A stretch of DNA of 7,201 nucleotides from Conexibacter sp. (lineage in GTDB: Bacteria; Actinomycetota; Thermoleophilia; Solirubrobacterales; Solirubrobacteraceae): NCBI GenBank assembly GCA_025964215.1, contig JAOPZG010000428.1:1-7201 (forward strand), given 5' to 3'. The position numbers and the translations under genes were made by a program. Positions 1-6,172 of this stretch are shown piece after piece; the stretch's first letter is position 1; the number at the start of each line of letters is the position of its first letter. Below the pieces are notes generated by a model. The model ran no database searches, was not told the origin of the DNA, and worked only from the letters and a program-made list of their open reading frames with translations.

Positions 1-150
1 TCGCCGGGCGTCGTGGCAACGCCGTACCCGCTGCGAGCCCACGCGCAAAGCCGTCCCAGGTCAAGGTTTGGCAAAGCTTTCGTGGAGCGGTCCATCGCGA
101 CGGCCAGGGGGCGCGGGCCGCGGGCGCGGTCGGCGACCACAACGCGACGG
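1..150. other. No gene called at the left edge
   Basis: This stretch lies 3' of the winged-helix regulator gene. On the minus strand one frame stays open from a GTG at 140 to the window edge. Its first twenty or so codons are nearly all GC-ending, but later codons (AAA, GCT, CCA, CTT, GGA) lose that bias, there is no Shine-Dalgarno, and I recognise no family. It could be the start of a neighbouring gene cut by the edge. Positions 107-129 are an almost pure G/C block that could fold, but I find no clean stem with a T-run, so I do not call a terminator. Confidence 0.3.
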
Positions 151-441
151 TCAGTCGACGTCTGCGATCAGACTGCGCAGGAACGCCACGTGGGCGCGGA
201 GGGCCTTGCGACCCGGGCCGGTCAGGGAGATCCACGTGGTGCGGTGGCCGAGGTGGGCGCCCTTGCGGCTCTTGACGTAGTCGGCCCGGGCGAGGGTCGC
301 GATGTGCTTGGACAACACCGAGTCGCTGACCTCGAGGCGCTCGCGGAGGGTGGAGAACTCGGCTTCGGACACCGCGGTGAGCGTCGTCATCAACGTCAGC
401 CGCGCGGGCGCGACGAGCAGCGGATCCAGCGCGGCCTTCAA
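151..441 (-). CDS. Winged-helix transcriptional regulator (MarR/HTH_34-like)
   Basis: A 96-residue protein that is essentially one winged-helix DNA-binding domain. Residues about 5-20 (LDPLLVAPARLTLMTTL) form the first helix. Residues about 25-52 carry the helix-turn-helix, with recognition helix VSDSVLSKHIATLARADYV. The basic wing is KSRKGAHLGHRTTWISLT, followed by a C-terminal dimerisation helix (GRKALRAHVAFLRSLI). Size and pattern match small MarR/ArsR-like repressors of Pfam HTH_34. I see no metal-binding cysteine pair, so a metal-sensing ArsR is unlikely. I chose the TTG at 441 because it overlaps the stop of the upstream membrane gene (TTGA) and gives the usual family length. The same frame stays open far upstream, but there it is an antisense-like arginine-rich shadow. 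The gene is probably translated by coupling to its neighbour and likely represses the promoter of this pair through the inverted repeats at 994-1037. The family assignment is firm. The ligand and targets are inferred. Confidence 0.87.
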   Translation of the reverse strand: MKAALDPLLVAPARLTLMTTLTAVSEAEFSTLRERLEVSDSVLSKHIATLARADYVKSRKGAHLGHRTTWISLTGPGRKALRAHVAFLRSLIADVD

Positions 442-1001
442 CGCTCGAGCACCAAGAGGACCAGGCCGCCGACGGCGGCGATCGACACCGCGGCGAGCCA
501 GGCTGCCGACTCGCCCCGGCCGTGCTCCTCGGGCTCCGTCCGGTAGCTCGCCAGCCAGCGCCGGCCGGCGAGCGCGTAGGCCGTGCCGCCGGCGAGCGAG
601 GCGACTGCGACGAGCACCCAGTGACCCGCGAACGCCGCCCAGATCGCCGCGGCGCAGGCCACGGCGTACGACGACGACGCGATCGTGCCCGTTCCCAGCA
701 CGACACGGCCGGCCAAGCCGCCAAGCCACACGCCGTTGCGGCGGCGAAAGCGCGCGAGCTGCACCGCGCCCACGACGACGAAGACCGCCAGCCCGGCCGC
801 CAGTGCCGTCCACGCCCAGGGCGACCCGTCGCCGAGGCCGAGCGCCGTGGTCCCGATCTGCAGGGAGATCGCCACACCGATCGAGGTCGCAAACCATGAC
901 GGCAACTCGATGCCGTCGGCGAGCTTCGCTCGCGTCGCCTCCGCCTCCATCAGCACCGCCGCGGCCTCGTCCCGGCTCGGACGCCTCCAAGAACTTTCCA
1001 T
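438..1001 (-). CDS. Multi-pass membrane protein, partner of the regulator
   Basis: A 187-residue protein. An N-terminal amphipathic, charged helix (about residues 9-34, DEAAAVLMEAEATRAKLADG then a LPSWF boundary) is followed by about five hydrophobic segments near 36-56, 63-83, 101-121, 124-145 and 166-185. Short arginine-rich loops (ARFRRRNG near 83-90, GRRW near 146-149) suggest a cytoplasmic side. No catalytic motif is visible and I cannot name a function. Membrane proteins of this layout are, as I recall, often encoded next to small winged-helix regulators in actinobacteria. The ATG at 1001 is preferred because a TAGCTT -10 box ends six bases before it, fitting a leaderless transcript, and there is no Shine-Dalgarno upstream. 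A GGAGG lies inside codons 5-7 but no start codon sits at the right distance from it. Met18 at 950 is a weaker alternative start. The last codons overlap the regulator's TTG start, so the two are one transcription unit. Confidence 0.82.
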   Translation of the reverse strand: MESSWRRPSRDEAAAVLMEAEATRAKLADGIELPSWFATSIGVAISLQIGTTALGLGDGSPWAWTALAAGLAVFVVVGAVQLARFRRRNGVWLGGLAGRVVLGTGTIASSSYAVACAAAIWAAFAGHWVLVAVASLAGGTAYALAGRRWLASYRTEPEEHGRGESAAWLAAVSIAAVGGLVLLVLER

Positions 1002-1010
1002 GCTGGAAAG
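994..1010. promoter_or_regulatory. Operator copy 1, perfect inverted repeat
   Basis: CTTTCCA-TGC-TGGAAAG is a perfect 7+7 inverted repeat with a three-base spacer. It contains the ATG of the membrane protein (999-1001) and reaches the end of the -10 box. A dimeric winged-helix protein bound here would block promoter opening and transcription start. The encoded regulator two genes along is the obvious candidate ligand. Confidence 0.65.
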
Positions 1011-1036
1011 CTAGCAGCTACTTGCCAGATTGGAAA
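1008..1036 (-). promoter_or_regulatory. Candidate leaderless promoter of the membrane/regulator pair
   Basis: Read on the minus strand, TTTCCA (1036-1031) is a 4/6 match to a -35 box. After a 17-base spacer comes TAGCTT (1013-1008), which fits the TAnnnT actinobacterial -10 pattern. The ATG at 1001 begins seven bases past the -10 box, where transcription would be expected to start, so the mRNA would have no leader. Both boxes lie inside or touch the two inverted repeats. Confidence 0.55.
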
Positions 1037-1037
1037 G
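1021..1037. promoter_or_regulatory. Operator copy 2, inverted repeat with one mismatch
   Basis: CTTGCCA-GAT-TGGAAAG repeats the same 17-bp design with one altered base in the left arm. Its centre is 27 bp from the centre of copy 1, and it covers the -35 box. Two similar palindromes at this distance suggest two dimers bound side by side. Confidence 0.6.
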
Positions 1038-1062
1038 TAGGTCGCGCGAGGGCTTGGGAGCA

Positions 1063-1078
1063 CCGAGCCACTGCTCGG
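1063..1078. terminator. Small hairpin between the two minus-strand units
   Basis: CCGAGC-CACT-GCTCGG is a perfect 6-bp stem with a 4-base loop. It lies about 117 bases past the stop of the heptad-repeat gene and upstream of the next minus-strand promoter. There is no T-run, so it is only a possible terminator. The rest of 1038-1194 holds no ORF that I believe. Positions 1107-1116 are a short CGCTCGAGCG palindrome. Confidence 0.25.
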
Positions 1079-1194
1079 CGGATCGGTGATCGTGCGATCG
1101 CTCCGTCGCTCGAGCGGTGCGGCGAGGCGAGGTCTGCGGGGGCCAGCGTTGGCGCGTCGTCGACGAGCCCGCGCGACCGAGCTTCGAGAGCCGG

Positions 1195-1689
1195 TCAGGC
1201 GTCGTCCTCGCCGCCGAGCCGCGCGCGCTGCTCGGCGGCTTCGGCGCGGCGGAGCGCTTCGTGGGCGCGTTCGCGGGCGGCGGCGGCGCGCCCGATGGCT
1301 GCTTGGCGGCGGACGCCGCGCTCGTGGTGGATCTTCTCGGTGGTCGGGGGCTCGGCGGGCGGGGGCTGGCCGACGCGGCGCTGGGCGTCGAGCAGCTCCT
1401 GGCGCTCGTTGCCGCCGGACTGGGAGAGGTCGATCTGGTCCTGGCGGACGTCGGTCCGCGCTTGGTGGCGGTCGACGTCGCCTTGGCGCTGGCCGAGGTG
1501 GACGGCCTCGGCGAAGTCCGCCGGATCGGCGTTGGCGCGGTCGCGCTCGAGCTGGTCCTCAGCCTGGTCGACCGCGGCCTGGTCGCGGTCGGCGAGTGTC
1601 TGCTCGCGGTCGGCGATGCTCTGGTCGAGATCGGCCAGCGCCTGCTCCTGGGCGAGCTGCGTCGGTGGCGGGTCAGGCGTGCTGGTCAT
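1195..1689 (-). CDS. Heptad-repeat, charged helical protein coupled to the PAS-EAL gene
   Basis: A 164-residue soluble protein with no signal peptide or membrane segment. After a proline-rich start (STPDPPPTQ), residues about 12-95 fall into seven-residue units. The first three are nearly identical (ALADLDQ, SIADREQ, TLADRDQ), and later units drift (AAVDQAE, DQLERDR). A proline-rich linker (GQPPPAEPPTTEK) follows, then a second alanine/arginine-rich helix (AAIGRAAAARERAHEALRRA). This predicts an elongated coiled coil or helical rod with a separate C-terminal helix. I recall similar D-x-D-Q heptads fused or adjacent to signalling domains in actinobacteria, but have not checked this. The ATG overlaps the PAS-EAL stop as ATGA, and a GGGGAAGG Shine-Dalgarno lies six bases upstream. 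Coupling this tight suggests the two products are made in proportion and perhaps interact, for example as an oligomerisation scaffold. That role is inference. Confidence 0.8.
   Translation of the reverse strand: MTSTPDPPPTQLAQEQALADLDQSIADREQTLADRDQAAVDQAEDQLERDRANADPADFAEAVHLGQRQGDVDRHQARTDVRQDQIDLSQSGGNERQELLDAQRRVGQPPPAEPPTTEKIHHERGVRRQAAIGRAAAARERAHEALRRAEAAEQRARLGGEDDA
1579..1641 (-). repeat. Three tandem 21-bp repeats encoding the heptads
   Basis: Three adjacent 21-bp units (1579-1599, 1600-1620, 1621-1641) share the pattern CTGGTCGCGGTCGGCGA on the plus strand. Copies 1 and 2 are the closest and copy 3 is more diverged. A fainter fourth copy follows at 1642-1662. Each unit encodes one heptad of the form [ST/A]-[IL]-A-D-[RL]-[DE]-Q. 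The phase is exactly one heptad, so the array could grow or shrink without a frameshift. Confidence 0.7.
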
Positions 1690-3962
1690 CGGGGACCTTC
1701 CCCTGCGTCGGTGTCGGAGACCGGTTCTGGGCGCCCCAGGAAGTACCCCTGGGCCTGGTCGACGCCGAGCGCGCGCAGCAGCTCGATCGTCTCGGCGTTC
1801 TCGACGCCCTCGGCGATGGTCTCGGCGCCGAAGCCCTGGGCGAGCGCGACGACGGCTTCGACGACGTGCCGGCTTCCGGGGTTGGTGGTGAGGTCGCGAA
1901 CGAACTCCATGTCGATCTTGAGGTAGTCGACCGGGATCCTCTTGAGGTAGGTGAAGCCGCAGTAGCCCGTGCCGAAGTCGTCGAGGGCGAGCTTGCTGCC
2001 CAGCGCGTGCAGCCGGTCGGCGAACGCGTGGGCGGCGAGCTGGTCCTCGACGATGGCGGTCTCGGTGATCTCGAAGACCAGCAGGGCCGGGTCGGCGCCG
2101 GTCCGCTCCAAGCAGCGCTCGATGTGCTCGAGGATGCCGGCGTCGCCGATCGACCGTGCCGACAGGTTGAGCTCGACGGCGAGGCCGGTGGCGGCGAGAT
2201 CGGCCGCGCGCTCGATGACCAAGCGGTCGATGTCGCCGATGATCCCGTACTTCTCGGCGGTCGGTAGGAAGGCGCCCGGCGAGATGATCCGTCCGTCGGG
2301 CTCGGCCAGCCGCAGCAGCAGCTCGCGCTGGACCACCTCGTCGGTGCGCAAGTCGACGATCGGCTGGGCGTAGAGCACGAAGTCGTCCCCGGTGAGGGCT
2401 TCGTGCAGGCGGTCGATCCATGCGAGCGTGTCCACATCGCGCTGTTGGACGGCCTCGCGCGCCTTGCGCTCGGAGATGTCGCCGAAGACGACCACGCAGC
2501 CCTGCACGCCGTCCGCGGTGGCGAACGGCGCCGCGGTGTAGGAGACCACCAGCCCGCGCCCGTCGCGGCGGACGAACAGGTCGTCGTCGACGCGCACCGT
2601 CACCCCGTCGCGGCAGGCGCGCAGGATCGGGCACTCCTCGACCGGCTGCGGCGAGCCGTCGGCGCGCCGGCGGTGGGTGATGCCGTGCATCACCTGGCCG
2701 CGCAGCTCCGCGCACGACCAACCCAGCAGCGCCTCGGCGGTCGGGTTGACGTAGATCACCCGGCCGTCGGTGTCCAGCGTGAACAGCCCCTCGCCCATGC
2801 TGTCGGCGACGGCGCGCATGTAGTGCCGGGCCTCCGACAAGGCGCGCTCGGACGCGACGCGCTCGGTGATGTCCATCGCCACGCCGATCATGCCCGCCAC
2901 CTCGCCGTCGGCGTCGACCACGATCCGGTCGCGCACATGGGCAGGGAAGGTCGAGCCGTCCTGGTGACGGAGGGCGTACTCGCTCTCGCGGTGGCCGGTC
3001 AGGCGCAGCTCGGCGTCCAGGCCGCCCGGGTGGTCGCGGTCGACGGCGACGATCAGCTCGCCGGCCGGGCGCCCGAGCGCCTCGCTGGATGGATGGCCGA
3101 AGAGCCGCTGGGCGCCGCGGTTCCAATGGGTGACGGCGCCGGCGGCGTCGGTCGCCACGACCGACAGGTCGACCTCGTCCAGCAGCGCCGCCTGCGTGGC
3201 GGCCGCCGCGCCGGCCCGATGGCCTTCGGTCACGTCGGAGTGGGAGAGCACGACGCGCCCGGCGCCGGGTCCCACGAAGCGCGTCGCCGTGAAGGCGAAC
3301 CAGCGCTCGGCCTCCGGCGTGTGGCAGGCGTACTCCATCGCGAAGTCGGTCTGGCGGCCGGACGCGATCGCCCGCAGCCCGGCGGCGGCGCGGGCCGGGC
3401 CGTCGCCGTCGGCGGCGTCGCAGGCCGCGAGGTAGTCGTCGCCGGTCCGGCAGACCGAGCCGCCGTCGGCGCGATCGCACGCGGTCCATCCGCGGTTGGT
3501 CACCAGGATCGTGCCCTGCTCGTCGATGACGGCGATCCGCGCCGGCAGCGAGTCCAGCGTGCTCTGCAGGAGGTCGCGGGCGTCGGCGCCCTGCTGCTGG
3601 GCGGTGATGTCCTGGGAGAGCAGCAGCAGCCCCACGACCACGCCGTCCTCAGAGATCGGCGAGAGGCGGACGCGGTACACGGTCGGCTCGCCGACCGCCG
3701 CGTAGGTGAACCGCTGGGGCCGGCCGGCGAGGGCCGCGAGGTAGCGCGGACGCAAGATCCTCCAGGCCGCGGCCGGGACGACCTCGTCGAGACAGCGTCC
3801 CAGGGCGGCGTCGGCGTCGCCCGCGCAGGGCGCGTGGCCGTCGGAGAGCAGGACCCGCAGGTCGGCGTCGACGATCAGCAGGCCCGCACCGGGGATGCCG
3901 GAGACCAGGTCCCGCGCCAGCTCGCCTGCAGCCTTCAGGCGCCCGTGCTCGACGCAGATCAC
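1686..3962 (-). CDS. Four-PAS EAL-domain protein, predicted c-di-GMP phosphodiesterase
   Basis: A 758-residue cytosolic protein (GTG start) that probably hydrolyses cyclic di-GMP to pGpG in response to signals sensed by PAS domains. PAS-like domains lie near residues 18-120, 128-246, 258-367 and 381-499, the first, third and fourth ending in the PAS-type motif (QDIT, MDITER, GDISER). The EAL domain spans about 513-746. Its signature reads ELL instead of EAL (Glu547). Visible metal and catalytic residues are Asn599 (LNLS), Glu631 (FEITE), Asp661-Asp662 (DDFGTG), Lys682 (LKID), Glu718 (AEGVE) and Gln738 (QGYFLGRP). All are present, so activity is expected. No GGDEF domain is present. The frame stays open to an ATG at 4163, but those 67 extra codons are arginine-rich and have only about 57% GC at third positions near the junction. 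I therefore prefer the GTG at 3962, which overlaps the stop of a leader ORF as GTGA. Bound cofactors or ligands of the PAS domains cannot be told from the sequence. Confidence 0.9.
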   Translation of the reverse strand: MICVEHGRLKAAGELARDLVSGIPGAGLLIVDADLRVLLSDGHAPCAGDADAALGRCLDEVVPAAAWRILRPRYLAALAGRPQRFTYAAVGEPTVYRVRLSPISEDGVVVGLLLLSQDITAQQQGADARDLLQSTLDSLPARIAVIDEQGTILVTNRGWTACDRADGGSVCRTGDDYLAACDAADGDGPARAAAGLRAIASGRQTDFAMEYACHTPEAERWFAFTATRFVGPGAGRVVLSHSDVTEGHRAGAAAATQAALLDEVDLSVVATDAAGAVTHWNRGAQRLFGHPSSEALGRPAGELIVAVDRDHPGGLDAELRLTGHRESEYALRHQDGSTFPAHVRDRIVVDADGEVAGMIGVAMDITERVASERALSEARHYMRAVADSMGEGLFTLDTDGRVIYVNPTAEALLGWSCAELRGQVMHGITHRRRADGSPQPVEECPILRACRDGVTVRVDDDLFVRRDGRGLVVSYTAAPFATADGVQGCVVVFGDISERKAREAVQQRDVDTLAWIDRLHEALTGDDFVLYAQPIVDLRTDEVVQRELLLRLAEPDGRIISPGAFLPTAEKYGIIGDIDRLVIERAADLAATGLAVELNLSARSIGDAGILEHIERCLERTGADPALLVFEITETAIVEDQLAAHAFADRLHALGSKLALDDFGTGYCGFTYLKRIPVDYLKIDMEFVRDLTTNPGSRHVVEAVVALAQGFGAETIAEGVENAETIELLRALGVDQAQGYFLGRPEPVSDTDAGEGPR
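1691..1703 (-). promoter_or_regulatory. Shine-Dalgarno inside a small hairpin before the heptad gene
   Basis: On the minus-strand mRNA, GGGGAAGG (1703-1696) is a good ribosome binding site six bases before the ATG at 1689. It also forms the left arm and loop of GGGGA-AGG-TCCCC, a 5-bp stem. The stem lies within the end of the PAS-EAL coding region, so ribosomes finishing that gene would melt it and expose the site, which fits translational coupling. Confidence 0.5.
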
Positions 3963-4066
3963 GCGCCACCGCCCAGCTGGTGCTCGTGCCGCAACATCGG
4001 CCTCGCCTCGCCACCCTCGCCGACGGCGAAGATCGTTGGAACGGTCACGGCCGCGGATGCGGGCAT
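3959..4066 (-). CDS. Possible 35-residue leader ORF upstream of the PAS-EAL gene
   Basis: A small ORF from an ATG at 4066 to a TGA at 3961-3959. The product starts MPASAAVTVPTIFAVGEGG and ends MLRHEHQLGGGA. About 30 of its 35 codons end in G or C, clearly more than the overlapping PAS-EAL frame over the same bases (about 20 of 35), so this frame carries the coding signature here. Its stop overlaps the GTG of the PAS-EAL gene (GTGA), the same design as the junction further downstream. It matches no family I know, and could be a regulatory leader peptide or a small protein subunit. It could also be the real N-terminus of the PAS-EAL protein separated by a frameshift or sequencing error. A TACGAC sequence five bases before the ATG is only a partial -10 match. 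Confidence 0.45.
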   Translation of the reverse strand: MPASAAVTVPTIFAVGEGGEARPMLRHEHQLGGGA

Positions 4067-4125
4067 GGTGTGTCGTATTCACCATCGGCATTCGCCGAGC
4101 ATCGCGTGAGGGTTCCCGCCAAACG

Positions 4126-4155
4126 TTGTCGTGCCAGTGGTCTTTGCCGTACATC
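4126..4155 (+). promoter_or_regulatory. Weak promoter candidate for the GGDEF-EAL gene
   Basis: TTGTCG (4126-4131) and TACATC (4150-4155) are separated by 18 bases. Transcription would begin near 4162 and leave a leader of about 22 bases containing the ribosome binding site. The -35 box is reasonable and the -10 box is poor. Confidence 0.3.
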
Positions 4156-4171
4156 GCGATCAAGCGGGATC

Positions 4172-4178
4172 GGGAAAG
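4172..4178 (+). promoter_or_regulatory. Ribosome binding site deciding the GGDEF-EAL start
   Basis: GGGAAAG lies five bases before the ATG at 4184. It supports that start over the frame's upstream extension to 3980, which runs through the promoter region. Confidence 0.5.
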
Positions 4179-4183
4179 CGTCG

Positions 4184-6157
4184 ATGCCAGAGGTGGTGTC
4201 GCGACTTCCCAGACCCCTTGCGGTGCTGCTCCCGGCGGCGCTGCGTCGCCGGACGGCGCGCACCGCGCACGCGCGCTTCGGCGCGCGCCTGCTGCTCGCC
4301 ATCGTGCTGACGCTGTCGCTGGTCGGCGGCCTGGGCTACCAGTTGATGGCCCACCGGCTGCGCCAGAACCAGATCGCCGCCTACGCGTCGGACCAGCGCG
4401 CCGACGTGCGCAGCTTCGAGGCGGTCGGCCACGAGGACGGCGAGACCGGCGCCCGGACGGCGATAGACCAGTTGGTCGCCGCGATCAGCCGGCGTCGCGG
4501 GGTGCTGGAGTCGCGGCTGATCGACAGCCGCTCGATCGTCATGGCCTCCGACACGGCCGGCCTGTCGGTCGGACGGCGCGACAGCGACGCGCGGATCGCC
4601 GCCGCGCTGCGCCACGGCGTCAGCTACGCGGGCCTGGAGGCCGACCCGAGTCGCGACGGCCGCGACTTCGAGTTCGTCGCGCCGCTGCAGCTCCCGGGCG
4701 GTCGGCATGTCCTGGAGGTCGGCTACGACCACACGGTCCTCGACGCCGATCTCGCCGGTCTGCGCCACACGCTGGTCCTCATAGGGCTGTTGGCGTTGTT
4801 CGGCGGCACCGCGGTCTTCTACCTCGTCGGTGGCCGGATGCTGCTGCGCAGCCACCGCATCGCCCTGCAGCGCGCGACCCGCGACGGGCTCACCGACCTG
4901 CCCAACCACCGCGCCTTCCAGGACGAGTTCCCCCGCGCCGTCGCCGCCTCGCGGCGCTTCCAGGAGCCGCTTTCGATGATCGTCTTCGACCTCGACGACT
5001 TCAAGTTCATCAACGACCGCCACGGCCATCCCCACGGCGACGCGATCCTCGAGCGCGTCGCGGGCGTCCTGAGCGCCGGACGCACCGAGGATCGCGCCTT
5101 TCGCATCGGCGGCGACGAGTTCGCGATGCTGCTGCCCCACACCGACGGCGAAGGCGCCCGCACGATCGCCGGACGGCTGGATCGCGCCTTCACCGCCGCG
5201 GAGGTCGTCGTCAGCATGGGCGTCAGCGACCTGCGCGCCGGCGAGACGGCCGAGGACCTCCGCGCCGGGGCCGACGCCGCGCTCTACGAGGCCAAGCGCA
5301 GCGGCCGGCCGATCGCGCACTTCGACGAGATCCGCGACCGCGTCGTCATCACCACCTCCGCTCGGACCGATCGCGTCCGGCTGCTGATCGACGAGTCGCG
5401 GCTGAGCACCGTCTACCAGCCGATCTGGGACCTCGGCACCCAACGGCTGCTCGGCATCGAGGCGCTCATGCGCCCCGACGACGTCGACGAGCTCTGCGGT
5501 CCCGCCGAGGCCTTCGACCTCGCCGAGAAGATCGGCCGCCTCCACGAGCTCGACGTGCTCTGCGTCACCCACGCGCTGGCCACCGTCCCGGACCTGCCCG
5601 ACGCCGCGCTGCTGTTCTTGAACGTGTCGCCCCAGACGCTCGACCTCGACGCCGACGGCCCCGACTGGCTGCGGCGCCTCGTCGCCCAGGCCGACCTCGA
5701 ACCCGACCAGGTCGTCATCGAGGTCACCGAGCGCTTCGGCGCGCGGACCGAAGCGGTCGTCGTCTCGCTGCAGCGCCTGCGCGCCCAGGGGTTCAAGCTC
5801 GCGCTCGACGACGTCGGGACCGGCAACTCCGGCCTCGAGATGCTCCAGAAGGTCAACGCCGACTTCGTCAAGATCGACCGCGGCATCGTCCTCTCGGCCG
5901 CGACCGACCGCAGCGCCCGCGCCGTCTTGATGGCCATGGCGACCTACGCCCACCAGACCGGCGCCTACGTCATCGCCGAAGGCATCGAAGACCAGGAGAC
6001 CCTCGACTTCCTCGACGCCATCGACGACCACGACGTCCGCCTGAACCGCATCATCCAGGGCGGCCAAGGCTTCGGCCTCGGACGTCCCGCCGCCGGCGAC
6101 GCGATCGCCAAGGCGCCCGGCCTGCTGCCCCACTCGGCCGAGCCGACCGCCATCTGA
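4184..6157 (+). CDS. Membrane-bound GGDEF-EAL protein (diguanylate cyclase/phosphodiesterase)
   Basis: A 657-residue protein that can in principle both make and degrade cyclic di-GMP. A basic N-terminus precedes transmembrane segment 1 (about 35-55). An extracytoplasmic sensor of about 140 residues, resembling a single Cache/PAS-like fold by its VAPLQLPGGRHVLEVGYD strand pattern, leads to transmembrane segment 2 (195-216). The GGDEF domain (about 230-385) shows LTDLPNHRAF, metal-binding FDLDDFKFIND (Asp269) and an intact GGDEF at 309-313. An RxxD inhibitory site (Arg300-Asp303) sits exactly five residues before it. The EAL domain (about 395-640) keeps Glu426 in EAL, Asn480, Glu513, Asp542-Asp543 (DDVGTG), Lys563, Glu599 and Gln628. 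All main active-site residues of both domains are present, so no degenerate half is evident. The start is fixed by GGGAAAG five bases before the ATG. The gene diverges from the PAS-EAL operon, which suggests linked control of the same second messenger. Which activity dominates, and what the sensor binds, cannot be read from the sequence. Confidence 0.93.
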   Translation: MPEVVSRLPRPLAVLLPAALRRRTARTAHARFGARLLLAIVLTLSLVGGLGYQLMAHRLRQNQIAAYASDQRADVRSFEAVGHEDGETGARTAIDQLVAAISRRRGVLESRLIDSRSIVMASDTAGLSVGRRDSDARIAAALRHGVSYAGLEADPSRDGRDFEFVAPLQLPGGRHVLEVGYDHTVLDADLAGLRHTLVLIGLLALFGGTAVFYLVGGRMLLRSHRIALQRATRDGLTDLPNHRAFQDEFPRAVAASRRFQEPLSMIVFDLDDFKFINDRHGHPHGDAILERVAGVLSAGRTEDRAFRIGGDEFAMLLPHTDGEGARTIAGRLDRAFTAAEVVVSMGVSDLRAGETAEDLRAGADAALYEAKRSGRPIAHFDEIRDRVVITTSARTDRVRLLIDESRLSTVYQPIWDLGTQRLLGIEALMRPDDVDELCGPAEAFDLAEKIGRLHELDVLCVTHALATVPDLPDAALLFLNVSPQTLDLDADGPDWLRRLVAQADLEPDQVVIEVTERFGARTEAVVVSLQRLRAQGFKLALDDVGTGNSGLEMLQKVNADFVKIDRGIVLSAATDRSARAVLMAMATYAHQTGAYVIAEGIEDQETLDFLDAIDDHDVRLNRIIQGGQGFGLGRPAAGDAIAKAPGLLPHSAEPTAI

Positions 6158-6172
6158 GCGACCGGGACGAAC

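Larger units (their letters stand above)
4067..4183. promoter_or_regulatory. Shared divergent intergenic region
   Basis: About 117 bp between the leader ORF (minus) and the GGDEF-EAL gene (plus), visibly lower in GC than its surroundings, as expected of promoter DNA. Both c-di-GMP transcription units must start here or close by. I found no convincing long palindrome or riboswitch fold in it. Confidence 0.55.

Noticed and set aside
1..140. Open minus-strand frame from a GTG at 140 running off the left edge
   Set aside because: The first codons look coding, but later codons lose the GC-ending bias, there is no ribosome binding site and no recognisable family. Too little is inside the window to call a gene.
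1107..1116. CGCTCGAGCG palindrome
   Set aside because: A 10-bp palindrome in DNA this GC-rich is expected by chance, and it is not repeated or placed at a promoter.
302..2267. Long plus-strand open frames across 13-2267 rich in arginine, alanine and serine
   Set aside because: They lie antisense to genes with clear domains and have the low-complexity composition typical of shadow frames in high-GC DNA.
2403..4109. Plus-strand 568-residue frame opposite the PAS-EAL gene
   Set aside because: It mirrors the codon phase of the opposite strand (valine, glycine, aspartate and arginine rich) and shows no domain, while the minus strand has PAS and EAL motifs.
3963..4163. 67-codon N-terminal extension of the PAS-EAL protein to the ATG at 4163
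   Set aside because: Arginine-rich composition, lower GC at third positions, and overlap with the divergent promoter region and a better small ORF. Kept as the alternative start only.
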